A stretch of DNA of 61,812 nt from Phormidium tenue FACHB-1050. GTDB taxonomy: Bacteria > Cyanobacteriota > Cyanobacteriia > Pseudanabaenales > Pseudanabaenaceae. Made by a program: the position numbers and the translations under genes. The DNA is taken from the NCBI RefSeq assembly GCF_014696925.1, contig NZ_JACJQY010000035.1, positions 1 to 61,812 of the forward strand, given 5' to 3'. Shown one piece after another: positions 1-9,411 of this stretch. The notes beneath the pieces are model-generated. The model worked only from the letters and a program-made list of their open reading frames with translations, was not told the origin of the DNA and did no database searches. Position 1 is the stretch's first letter; every line of letters starts with the position of its first letter.

Positions 1-113
1 GAAATAGGTTAATCTCTTTCATAGGGGTTTTATTTGTGATGTGGTTATCTTTTATAAAACCCCTTCCTGCCTACTTTTGCAACTTTTTGTCCTGTACTAA
101 GGAAATTCAGTTA

Positions 114-749
114 ATGTTTGCACCTTTATCTCAATCTAGACGCGATCGCCATCCCCAACATCTTGCTGAAGTTGTGGCAACTTCTACAACTGAATTTTTA
201 GCTCAATGCCTTGAACCTGACAATCTCGATTTCCCATTGATGCCAGCTTTTGGTAGTTGGGTGAAGTCACAACAGGATGAAAATAGTGACGTGATTGCCT
301 ATGGGGTGGTTTATCATGCGACGACAGCACCGATTGATTCTGTTCACCGTGCTGTTGCCCTAGGACTTAGCCTACAAGAGTTGCGCGAACAACAACCTCA
401 AATTTTTGCAATGCTCCGTTCCGAAATCAAAGTTGTCCTACTGGGCTTTAGTTCTGTTGGTAATATCTATCAGCACTTACCTTCGCAACCACCTCAAATC
501 CATCAAGCGGTTTATGGTTGCGAAGATTCAGAAATTGAGAACTTTACGGAAGAATTAAATTTTTTAAGAACCTTAGTCCAGATGACGAATGCGCCTGTCG
601 ATGAGTTAATTGCCGCAGTATTACGCAATGTCTATCAGGTGAGAAAATGCGATCGCAATTGGTTAGTTCAAGCAGGTCGCAAGCTGAGCATTTTATTAAA
701 GGATGACTACGATCGCCTCGGCGCAATCTTAGGACAAGTCCATCCTTGA
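114..749 (+). CDS. Conserved hypothetical protein
   Basis: The frame is open from base 36, but the first 26 codons look non-coding in character, so I take the internal ATG at 114 (MFAPLSQSRR...), giving about 211 residues. The protein is soluble, with no signal peptide or membrane segment. The C-terminal half (ELNFLRTLVQ, then AVLRNVYQVR and LSILLKDDYD) reads as helical. I do not recognise the family and assign no function. Three HIP1-like octamers lie within the gene, so it looks resident. A degenerate toxin/nuclease region follows. Confidence 0.6.
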   Translation: MFAPLSQSRRDRHPQHLAEVVATSTTEFLAQCLEPDNLDFPLMPAFGSWVKSQQDENSDVIAYGVVYHATTAPIDSVHRAVALGLSLQELREQQPQIFAMLRSEIKVVLLGFSSVGNIYQHLPSQPPQIHQAVYGCEDSEIENFTEELNFLRTLVQMTNAPVDELIAAVLRNVYQVRKCDRNWLVQAGRKLSILLKDDYDRLGAILGQVHP

Positions 750-819
750 CTAGGAAAAAGAAACCAGTTGTTTGTGGGGAGGCAAATTATGAATTGCCTC
801 TACTCTTTTGCGATCGCTA

Positions 820-1415
820 TTACTTTTTTGACTTCTGAGACTTTTTATTAGGTAGCTTTTGTAGCTTCTGCACTTGCTTAGCGGTTAGTCCAGTCAATTG
901 CGCTATAACATCTACAGAAATGTTAGAGAGCAGCATATTTAGGGCAATTTGATTAGTTGCTTTGACTAAGCCTTTAGCCTCACCTTCAGCTAAGCCTCTA
1001 GCCTTACCTTCAGCTAGACCTTCATGTAATATTTCTTGATAAATTACTGATTCTTTCATGATGTCGCTCCTGAGTAATCTTTTGATGATTTCTTTGCTTA
1101 GGGCTATACCAGATATTATAGCGGTCGAGGCGGCGACGTTACTTTGGAGTTGTTTATCGGCAATATTTTCGATTTGTCTCGCCACTTGTCTTAAGGTTTC
1201 TTCGGGGGCATTAGTTTGGGATAGAGGGGCAAAGGGTAATAGTCCTTGGTATTGCTGAAATATTGCCGTTGGTTGTTCCCATAGTCTGATCACGTTGAAG
1301 TTATGGATTAGCTCGCCAAGGTTGAAGGTGGTTTCATGGACTAGATGCGATCGCGAGGGGCTGAGATAGATGACGACTTGATGGACTTTGCGATCGGGAT
1401 ATTTACGATCAATGC
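820..1415 (-). pseudogene. Rpn/DUF2887-type nuclease-transposase family, N-terminus lost
   Basis: The reading frame encodes the C-terminal two thirds of the Rpn (PD-(D/E)XK, recombination-promoting nuclease/putative transposase) family common in cyanobacteria. Recognisable parts are KVHQVVIYLSPSRS, NVIRLWEQPT, GLLPFAPLSQT and the low-complexity EGKARGLAEGEAKG linker, followed by a Lys-rich tail. Family members normally carry a further N-terminal catalytic segment. Here homology stops near 1412, and the frame continues only as read-through of the opposite-strand PIN gene to a fortuitous ATG at 1482. The catalytic start is missing, so I call it a pseudogene. It faces the PIN fragment head to head. 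Confidence 0.7.
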
Positions 1416-1579
1416 TCAAGGATGCAGATGATGAATTTTTAATTGATCTGGCTTTGAAAGCACAAGCAGATTTTATCATCACTTACAATCAAAGGGATTT
1501 GCAACCAGTTGAAAGGTTTGGAATTCAAGTTGTTACGCCTAAACAATTTTTACAGATAATTGGAGAGGTTGAGTTATGA
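1412..1579 (+). pseudogene. PIN-domain toxin, C-terminal fragment
   Basis: Only the C-terminal part of a PIN (VapC-like) ribonuclease toxin is present: KDADDEFLIDLALKAQADFI, then TYNQRD and GIQVVTPKQFLQ. The acidic D-x-D-D cluster is the usual third metal-binding motif of PIN domains, but the N-terminal half with the first Asp is gone. An open frame starts at 1388 by chance inside the Rpn remnant. The stop codon overlaps the next ATG (ATGA at 1576-1579), the coupling expected of a toxin-antitoxin pair in toxin-first order. It cannot be an active toxin. Confidence 0.65.
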
Positions 1580-1810
1580 GAGTTATTGCTGATATTCCTG
1601 ATGTTCTATACCAACAGTTGGAATCTTTTGCTCAAAGAGAACAAATTCCTATAGATGGATTAGTGGCGATCACATTATCGTCTCAGCTTGCTGTGTGGTC
1701 AACTAGGGATTATTTAGCAGAGAAGTCAAGGCGGGTGAGTTTGGGATGCGTTTGAGAAGGTGTTGGCGAAAGTGCCTAATGGGGAACCTGATGAGCGCGA
1801 TCGCTTGTAA
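1576..1810 (+). pseudogene. Antitoxin partner of the PIN toxin, frameshifted
   Basis: The ATG overlaps the PIN stop. The product starts MRVIADIPDVLYQQLESFAQ and resembles small cyanobacterial antitoxins (HicB/CopG-like annotations) that accompany PIN toxins. In the starting frame translation ends at 1755 after SRRVSLGCV. One extra base near 1735-1742 restores a much better ending (WDAFEKVLAKVPNGEPDERD, stop 1808-1810), so a single-base insertion has probably broken the gene. The frameshift inference rests on recalled family endings, not on an alignment. Confidence 0.55.
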
Positions 1811-1866
1811 GTGGCTGCGTTGTGGGGTTTGGGCGATCGCCTATTTGTCTAGGTTTAAATTTATTT

Positions 1867-1908
1867 AAGCCCCCTAAATCCCCCAGAATTGGTGGATTTA
1901 GGGGGCTT
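1867..1908. terminator. Hairpin with T-rich tail
   Basis: Perfect 15-bp arms (1867-1881 and 1894-1908) with a 12-base loop, followed by a T-rich run. A second, shorter C/G-rich inverted repeat follows at about 1921-1946. This is placed as a terminator for the decayed toxin-antitoxin pair. The remaining bases to 2050 hold only the leader of the next gene. Confidence 0.6.
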
Positions 1909-2050
1909 TTATTTTCTTGTTCCCCCAGAATTGGGGGCTAGGGGGCAGATAACGATAATTTTTCCTTTTTCCTTTCTACTTTTTCCTTGAAAACTGCATA
2001 TGGTCAATATCCTGAAATGTAGATAAGATGATAAGTACGCAGATCAGGAT

Positions 2051-5000
2051 ATGGCTATGAATTTAGGCTCTCGCAAAGGTGGTGTTAAGGCTTCTCGTTT
2101 TTATGGGTTGGTGTTTGTGGCTTTGACTGGGGTTTTGGGTGTGGTGTCGCCGCCTGATTTGGGTTTAATGGTGGCTGAGGCACAAACAGTAAAAGATCGC
2201 AAAGCAGAAGCAGATCGGCTTTTTTATCAAGGAGTTCAGCAATTTCAAACTAGCAAATTTGAATCCGCATTACAGTTATGGCAGCAAGCTTTGACAATTT
2301 ATCGGGAGATCAAAGACCGTCTTGGTGAGGGAGCAACGCTAGTAAATCTGGGAATCGCTTACGAATCCATAGGCAAATATGACAAAGTGATTGAGTTCCA
2401 TCTGCAAAGATTGGAACTTGTGCGGGAAATCAAAGACCGTCTTGGGGAAGGACAGGCACTGGGAAATTTGGGGATAGCTTATTATAGACTCGGCAAGTCT
2501 GATAAAGCAATCGAGTTTCATCTACAAGCATTAATAATCTTACGGGAAATAAAAAATCTTCAAGCAGAGCAGAGCATACTAGGAAGTCTAGGAAGTCTTG
2601 GAATTGCTTACTATTCACTCAGCAAATATGACAAAGCAATCGAATATTTTCAGCAAGCCTTGGAAAATGCAAGAAAATTAGGAGATCGGAATATTGAGAG
2701 GATTTCGCTGAGCAGTTTAGGGAACACATACGATAGGCTAAAACAATACCAGCAATCAATTGATTATTATCAACAATCTCTAGAGATTGCCAGACAAATT
2801 AATGATCTTAATAACCAAAGGGATACTCTGAATAGATTGGGAATTGGATACGGAAATCTGAACCAATATGAGAAAGCGATCAATTTCTTCCAACAGTCTT
2901 TGGCAATCGCTAATCAACTTGGAGATACCAATGGTGTAAAAGCTGCTATGAGAAATTTGGGTAGAGCATACAGTCAACTAAGACAGTATCAAAAAGCCAT
3001 TAATTCCTATCAGCAATCTTTGGTGATTGCTAGACAAACACGAGATCTCAATGGGGAGGCAGACTCACTTAGTGGTCTGGGAAATTCATACTATAGTCTC
3101 AGCCAATATCAAAAGGCAATTGATTATCACCAGCAATCTCTAGTTCTATTTAGGAAAATTGGATATCTATCTGGAGAAGCAGAATCACTTCGTGGTCTGG
3201 GGATTTCATACTATAGTCTCAGCCAATATCAAAAAGCAATTGATTATCACCAGCAATCTTTAGCAATAGCAAAGAAAATTGCAGATGTAGATTTACAAGA
3301 ATCTGCTCTGGGAAATCTTGCAACTGTGTATATATTTCTAGGACAGGATCAAAAAGCTATTGATTTATATCAACAAGCTATAGTAAATGCGAGACAAATT
3401 AGAAATAATAGTGAAGTGATTTGGCTTAACAATCTCGGCATTACATTTAGTAATCTAGGACAGTACAAAAAAGCAGTGGATTACTTTAATCAATCTTTGG
3501 CAATCGTCAAAGAATATTCTGATCCTAGTGTTGAAGGATCTTTGCTCGGCAATCTAGGATATTTGTACGGCAGACTAGGAGAATATCAGACAGCAATTGA
3601 TTTTCATCAACGATCATTAATGATCTTCAAGCAAATTGGTAATCGTCAAGATGAAGGCGTAGCGCTTATAGGTCTTGGTCATGCATACAACGTACTAGGA
3701 AAGTATCAGCAAGCAGTTGATTTTTATCAGCAATCTTTAGGAGTCTTTAAGCAAATTAAAGACCGCACGAGAGAACATCATTCTCTCAGCTACTTGGGCT
3801 TAACCTTTAAGAATCTTAATCAATCCGAAGTATCTATTCTATTTTATAAACAATCCGTTAATGTAACTGAATCTATTCGCAAGGGTATTACAAAACTTGT
3901 AAAAGAAGACCAAAGATTCTATTTAGAGACTGTTGAAAGATCTTATCGCCGCCTTACCGATCTCCTTCTCAAACAAGGAAGAATCATGGAAGCACTACAA
4001 GTCCTCGACCTCCTCAAAGTCCAAGAACTCGAAGACTATTTCAAAAACATCAAAGGCAGTGACAGATCGGCGCAAGGTGTCCGACTTTTAGAACCAGAGA
4101 AAGCTATTAGCGAGAAACTGTTAGCGGTTAACTTTGACAATAGCAAAGAAATCAATAGCCAACTTGCTAATCAAATCCAACAACTTCCCAAATCAGAAAT
4201 CAATAAAGTTCCCGACTATCTCCAAAAAATCCCTCAAGGCACAGCTTTACTTTATCCCTTGATTTTAGATGACAGACTCGAAATCATTCTCTTCTCACCC
4301 AACACCATCCCCATCAGCCGCACCGTCAAAATCTCGCAAAAAGAACTAGAAACTTTAGTGATTGATTTTAGAGCTGCACTCCTTGATGCTGGCTCTGAAG
4401 ATGTCAAAGAACCTGCGGCACAACTCTACAAATTGCTGATTAAACCCATCGAAGCCGAACTCATCCAAGCCAAAGCCACCACAATCCTCTATGCACCCGA
4501 TGGCATCTTGCGCTATATTCCCATCGCCGCACTCTATGACGGCAAACAATGGCTAGCAGAGAAATATCAAATTAGTAATCTGATTGCCTATAGCCTCTTT
4601 GACTTTTCCGCACAACCTAAAAACTCACCCAACATCCTCGCAGGAGCCTTTGGTGGTAAAGCAGGAGAGAAAAAGCATGGACAAAATGCTTTGCCAGCGA
4701 CGCTTACAGAAGTCAAAGCGATCGCAAATTCATTCCAAAACTCAGTTATCTTAACCGAAGAAGCATTTAGCCGCCAAGCGATCGAATCGAAATTCAAAAA
4801 CCATAATGTGCTTCACCTTGCTACCCATGCAGAATTTAATACTGGCGCACCAGATAAATCTTTCATCATCTTCGGCAATGGCGACAAAATCCGCTTAGGT
4901 GAAATCACCGATTGGCAGATTCCGAATATAGAGTTGATCGTCTTGAGTGCCTGTCAGACTGGAGTTGGTAAGCTGGGCGATGGTGTGGAAATTTTGGGCT

Positions 5001-5230
5001 TTGGCTATCAAGTGCAGAAAGCAGGAGCAAAACAGGCGATCGCTTCTCTTTGGAAAGTCGATGATGCTGGTACACAGGCTCTGATGGTAGCGTTTTATCA
5101 AGAGTTACAAAAAGGCGATGTCACGGTTACAGAAGCATTACGCCGAGCGCAAGTTTCTCTGATTAAATCACCTAATTTCAATCATCCTAATTACTGGTCA
5201 GCATTCTTTGCGATCGGTAATGGGTTATAA
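2051..5230 (+). CDS. Secreted TPR-repeat protein with C-terminal CHAT protease domain
   Basis: 1059 residues. An N-terminal hydrophobic segment (about residues 15-42, ending VAEAQ) looks like a signal peptide or anchor. Residues about 50-620 form an array of tetratricopeptide repeats of about 40 residues with a recurring YxxAIxxxQQSL pattern. The last ~300 residues form a CHAT (caspase HetF associated with TPRs) domain with the expected dyad: His926 in LHLATHAEF and Cys968 in VLSACQTG. The ending HPNYWSAFFAIGNG is typical. CHAT proteins are caspase-like cysteine peptidases; TPRs usually bind partners. The target is unknown. A GATCAGGAT leader precedes the ATG; the Met at 2057 is an alternative start. 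The gene stands alone and is followed by a perfect palindrome. Confidence 0.9.
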   Translation: MAMNLGSRKGGVKASRFYGLVFVALTGVLGVVSPPDLGLMVAEAQTVKDRKAEADRLFYQGVQQFQTSKFESALQLWQQALTIYREIKDRLGEGATLVNLGIAYESIGKYDKVIEFHLQRLELVREIKDRLGEGQALGNLGIAYYRLGKSDKAIEFHLQALIILREIKNLQAEQSILGSLGSLGIAYYSLSKYDKAIEYFQQALENARKLGDRNIERISLSSLGNTYDRLKQYQQSIDYYQQSLEIARQINDLNNQRDTLNRLGIGYGNLNQYEKAINFFQQSLAIANQLGDTNGVKAAMRNLGRAYSQLRQYQKAINSYQQSLVIARQTRDLNGEADSLSGLGNSYYSLSQYQKAIDYHQQSLVLFRKIGYLSGEAESLRGLGISYYSLSQYQKAIDYHQQSLAIAKKIADVDLQESALGNLATVYIFLGQDQKAIDLYQQAIVNARQIRNNSEVIWLNNLGITFSNLGQYKKAVDYFNQSLAIVKEYSDPSVEGSLLGNLGYLYGRLGEYQTAIDFHQRSLMIFKQIGNRQDEGVALIGLGHAYNVLGKYQQAVDFYQQSLGVFKQIKDRTREHHSLSYLGLTFKNLNQSEVSILFYKQSVNVTESIRKGITKLVKEDQRFYLETVERSYRRLTDLLLKQGRIMEALQVLDLLKVQELEDYFKNIKGSDRSAQGVRLLEPEKAISEKLLAVNFDNSKEINSQLANQIQQLPKSEINKVPDYLQKIPQGTALLYPLILDDRLEIILFSPNTIPISRTVKISQKELETLVIDFRAALLDAGSEDVKEPAAQLYKLLIKPIEAELIQAKATTILYAPDGILRYIPIAALYDGKQWLAEKYQISNLIAYSLFDFSAQPKNSPNILAGAFGGKAGEKKHGQNALPATLTEVKAIANSFQNSVILTEEAFSRQAIESKFKNHNVLHLATHAEFNTGAPDKSFIIFGNGDKIRLGEITDWQIPNIELIVLSACQTGVGKLGDGVEILGFGYQVQKAGAKQAIASLWKVDDAGTQALMVAFYQELQKGDVTVTEALRRAQVSLIKSPNFNHPNYWSAFFAIGNGL

Positions 5231-5237
5231 GTACCTG

Positions 5238-5303
5238 TGCAAAATATTAATGGCGATCGTCACTAAGCGATCGCTTAGTGACGATCGCCATTAATATTTT
5301 GCA
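5238..5303. repeat. 66-bp perfect loopless palindrome
   Basis: Bases 5238-5270 are the exact reverse complement of 5271-5303 with no spacer. A HIP1-type GCGATCGC sits at the centre and another GGCGATCG motif lies in each arm. It begins 8 bp after the CHAT gene stop and may act as its terminator or be an insertion remnant. Confidence 0.9.
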
Positions 5304-5387
5304 AATACTCTCAGCGTAAAGCTTTGACTCCCATTTGTCGCTTAATCCCAAATCGCTGTAAAATTCTAGTCAAAGTCTATAAATTAA

Positions 5388-6359
<972 letters not shown>

Positions 6360-6393
6360 GACATGAGAGGCAGCGCAATGCGCCGCCCCTCAT

Positions 6394-6436
6394 AAATAAA
6401 AGAAAAGCGGCGCATTGCGCCGCTTTTCTTTTATTT
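6394..6436. terminator. Bidirectional hairpin between por and topA
   Basis: 21-bp perfect arms (6394-6414, 6416-6436) around a single base, A-rich on one side and T-rich on the other, with core GCGGCGCA. It covers the topA stop codon (6431-6433), so it can terminate both convergent genes. A weaker GC-rich inverted repeat precedes it at about 6366-6391. Confidence 0.75.
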
Positions 6437-9142
6437 AGTAGCAGCAGCCTTTTTAGTGGTTGTGGCTTTTTTAGTAGTTTTAGCAGCGGTCTTAGTGGTT
6501 GTGGCTTTAGTTGCGGCGGACTTGGTAGTAGTCTTTTTCGTGGTAGTTTTCTTGGGTTCGCTAGACGCGGACTTAGTGCGCTTACTAGTGCTTTTGCCAG
6601 ACTTACTTGCTAACATCGATAGCGCCTCTTCTAAGGTCAGCCCTTCCACAGTTTGCTCCTTAGTCAGAGATACGTTGACCTTGCCATGCTTCACGTATGC
6701 ACCATACTTACCATCAAGAATCTCGATCGCTTCATCATCACTGGGATGCTTACCAAGGGATTTCAATACTTTCGCCGCCGATGCTCCTCGCAGAGTCTTG
6801 GGTTGCGCTAGTAGTTCTAAGGCGCGTTCAAAGGTGATGCTGTAGGGATCATCCGTCGATTTTAGCGATCGGTTGTCGTCCTTGTCGCCATTACCTTTGG
6901 TATGACAAACATAGGGACCAAACCGTCCCGTATTCACAAACACCCGATTACCAGTATCAGGATGTGCGCCTAATGTGCGTGGCAAAGCCAATAACTTGAC
7001 AGCAATATCAACAGTGACATTTTCTGGTTGCATTCCCTTCGGCAATGAAGCGCGTTTAGGTTTAGGAACAGTTTCCGTCGCTTGACCTAGCTGCACATAG
7101 GGACCGTACTGCCCCATCATCATGAAGATTGGCTCATTCAGTTCTGGATGAATACCAACTTGATCGGGTCCTTCCAGTTTCTGTTTAAGTAAGAGTTCAA
7201 TCTTTTCAGGAACCAAATCAGAAGGAGTGAGGTTCTGAGGAATGGAAGAATTAACCGTGCGATCGCCTTCTCCAACTTGAATATAAGCACCAAACTTACC
7301 GATTTTGACTTTGACATCATCATCTAAGCCTTCCAGACGTACTGTTCGCGCCGCTTCGCCGTCAATGAGACTATCGCGAGACTTTACCTGTCCGCTTAAG
7401 CCTTGCTCACCCGAATAAAATTTCTTGAGATAGGGGAGCCATTCCACACTACCCGTAGAAATATCATCAAGGGTTTGCTCCATTTTAGACGTGAAACTAG
7501 GATCGACTAAGTTGGGGAAATGCTCCTCTAATAAACTGGTAACAGCAAAAGCCGTGAAGGTGGGAATCAACGCATTATTCACTAGCTGTACATAGCCGCG
7601 ATCGCAGATCGTACCGATAATGCTGGCGTAGGTACTAGGACGACCGATGCCTTCACTTTCGAGCATTTTCACAAGAGCAGCTTCGGTATAACGGGCGGGA
7701 GGCTGAGTTTCATGTCCGACCGTATTTAACTCACGACAAACAGGATGATCGCCAATTTTTAGCGGTGGCAACATTACCTCTTTTTCTTCAAGCGCCGCAT
7801 CGGGATCATCGGAGCCTTCGACGTAAGCGCGGAAAAATCCTGCAAAATCAATACGTTTGCCTGAAGCTCGGAAAATTGCGTCTTCAACGGTTAGCTGCAC
7901 GCTGAGCATGGTTAGCTGAGCATCCGCCATTTGTGAGGCAACGGTGCGCTTCCAAATTAGGTCATAGAGCGCTAGCTCCCGTCCTGACAACCCCGTTTCT
8001 TGAGGCGTACGAAAAGTTTCACCTGCGGGACGGATTGCTTCGTGAGCTTCCTGTGCGCCTTTTGATTTGGTCACATACTGGCGTGGCTCTTTGCTGAGGA
8101 AGTTACTGCCGTACATCGTGGTCACACATGTCCGTGCGGCGGCGATCGCCTGTTGTGACAAATGCACCGAGTCAGTACGCATATAGGTGATGAAACCTTG
8201 CTCATACAGAGCTTGGGCTACCCGCATCGAGTCCCTTGCTGATAGACGCAATTTACGGTTGGCTTCTTGTTGTAACGTCGAGGTGGTGAAAGGTGGTGAA
8301 GGCTTGCGCGTAGTGGGGCGTTCATCCAGATTGCTCACTGACCAGACTTTGCCATTTAAACGCTGTTGCAAAGCGATCGCCGCCGCTTCATCCAACAATA
8401 AAACCTTGCGACCTCTAGCAATTTTGCCCGTCGATTCGTCAAAGTCTTTACCCGTAGCTACATTTGTGCCGCCGACCGAGACTAACTGCACAGGAAATTC
8501 CTGTTTCGGCGCATAGAGATTTGCCTTCAAATCCCAATAGCTACCTGATTTAAAAGCGCGGCGTTCACGTTCACGATTGACGATTAACCGCACAGCGACA
8601 GACTGCACTCGACCAGCCGACAAACCCCATGCGATTTTTTTCCATAGCAAAGGTGAGAGGGTGTAACCCACAAGGCGATCAAGAATGCGGCGCGTTTCTT
8701 GGGCATGGACAAGGCGATCGTCAATCTGGCGACAATTTTTTAATGCGCCCTTAATTGCCTCAGAGGTAATCTCATGGAAAACCATGCGCTTAATTGGTAC
8801 TTTGGGCTGCAAGATTTGCAATAAATGCCAAGAAATACTTTCCCCTTCACGGTCTTCGTCAGTCGCTAGGATCAATTCCTTGACACCTTTTAATGCTGAC
8901 TTGAGTTCGCGGACGATCTTTTTCTTATCGTCTGGCACGATGTAGAGTGGCTCAAAGTCAGCATCAACATTCACGCCGAGCTTAGCCCATTCCGTACCCT
9001 TTAGGTCGGCAGGAATATCACTAGCTGATTGTGGCAAATCGCGCACATGCCCCATAGATGCCTCTACTCGATATCCAGCAGGCAAAAAGTTGCGAATGGT
9101 GCGGGCTTTAGTGGGCGATTCGACAATAACAAGGGTAGACAT
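6431..9142 (-). CDS. topA: DNA topoisomerase I (type IA)
   Basis: About 903 residues from the ATG at 9142 (MSTLVIVESPTKA). The frame allows an ATG four codons earlier, but the family starts at this Met. The enzyme relaxes negative supercoils through a transient 5'-phosphotyrosine. Visible motifs are VESPTKA and DEDREGES of the Toprim domain (DEDREGES near residue 96), SAGRVQSVA near 176, and the active-site Tyr in GFITYMRTDS near residue 320. The C-terminal half carries repeated KxGxxGxYV modules instead of Cys4 zinc ribbons, as in other cyanobacterial TopA proteins. The last ~55 residues are a Lys/Thr/Ala-rich tail that probably binds DNA electrostatically. Confidence 0.96.
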   Translation of the reverse strand: MSTLVIVESPTKARTIRNFLPAGYRVEASMGHVRDLPQSASDIPADLKGTEWAKLGVNVDADFEPLYIVPDDKKKIVRELKSALKGVKELILATDEDREGESISWHLLQILQPKVPIKRMVFHEITSEAIKGALKNCRQIDDRLVHAQETRRILDRLVGYTLSPLLWKKIAWGLSAGRVQSVAVRLIVNRERERRAFKSGSYWDLKANLYAPKQEFPVQLVSVGGTNVATGKDFDESTGKIARGRKVLLLDEAAAIALQQRLNGKVWSVSNLDERPTTRKPSPPFTTSTLQQEANRKLRLSARDSMRVAQALYEQGFITYMRTDSVHLSQQAIAAARTCVTTMYGSNFLSKEPRQYVTKSKGAQEAHEAIRPAGETFRTPQETGLSGRELALYDLIWKRTVASQMADAQLTMLSVQLTVEDAIFRASGKRIDFAGFFRAYVEGSDDPDAALEEKEVMLPPLKIGDHPVCRELNTVGHETQPPARYTEAALVKMLESEGIGRPSTYASIIGTICDRGYVQLVNNALIPTFTAFAVTSLLEEHFPNLVDPSFTSKMEQTLDDISTGSVEWLPYLKKFYSGEQGLSGQVKSRDSLIDGEAARTVRLEGLDDDVKVKIGKFGAYIQVGEGDRTVNSSIPQNLTPSDLVPEKIELLLKQKLEGPDQVGIHPELNEPIFMMMGQYGPYVQLGQATETVPKPKRASLPKGMQPENVTVDIAVKLLALPRTLGAHPDTGNRVFVNTGRFGPYVCHTKGNGDKDDNRSLKSTDDPYSITFERALELLAQPKTLRGASAAKVLKSLGKHPSDDEAIEILDGKYGAYVKHGKVNVSLTKEQTVEGLTLEEALSMLASKSGKSTSKRTKSASSEPKKTTTKKTTTKSAATKATTTKTAAKTTKKATTTKKAAATK

Positions 9143-9401
9143 ATTAGCCTGCAAGGTTCGCGGTAATCAAAATAACGGGAAGATCAATAAGCAATTAATC
9201 ATCAAAATTAAGGGCTTATTTAAATACCCTCTTAACCTATATACAATGTTTATGCGGAAAATTACTATTTTTTAGTAGGACGGTAACTACACTAGCAAGT
9301 TTCCCGCAACTACTAGTTGCCAATTTAGCGATTTAATGCATTGGACTCAATTAATGCATGTAAAGCCATATCTTGCAAGATCGTTTGTTGGCAAACAGCC
9401 T
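9143..9401. other. Intergenic, no feature seen
   Basis: About 260 bases between the topA start and the transposon boundary. I see no credible gene or strong hairpin. By the insertion model, its right edge (up to 9401) is the original downstream flank of the thioredoxin-like gene now at 13566-14042. Confidence 0.5.
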
Positions 9402-9411
9402 ATAAATTGCC

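Noticed and set aside
6456-6845. 129-codon frame opposite the topA C-terminus
   Set aside because: It is the antisense of the Lys/Thr/Ala repeat tail and TopA modules; hydrophobic look is a codon artefact.
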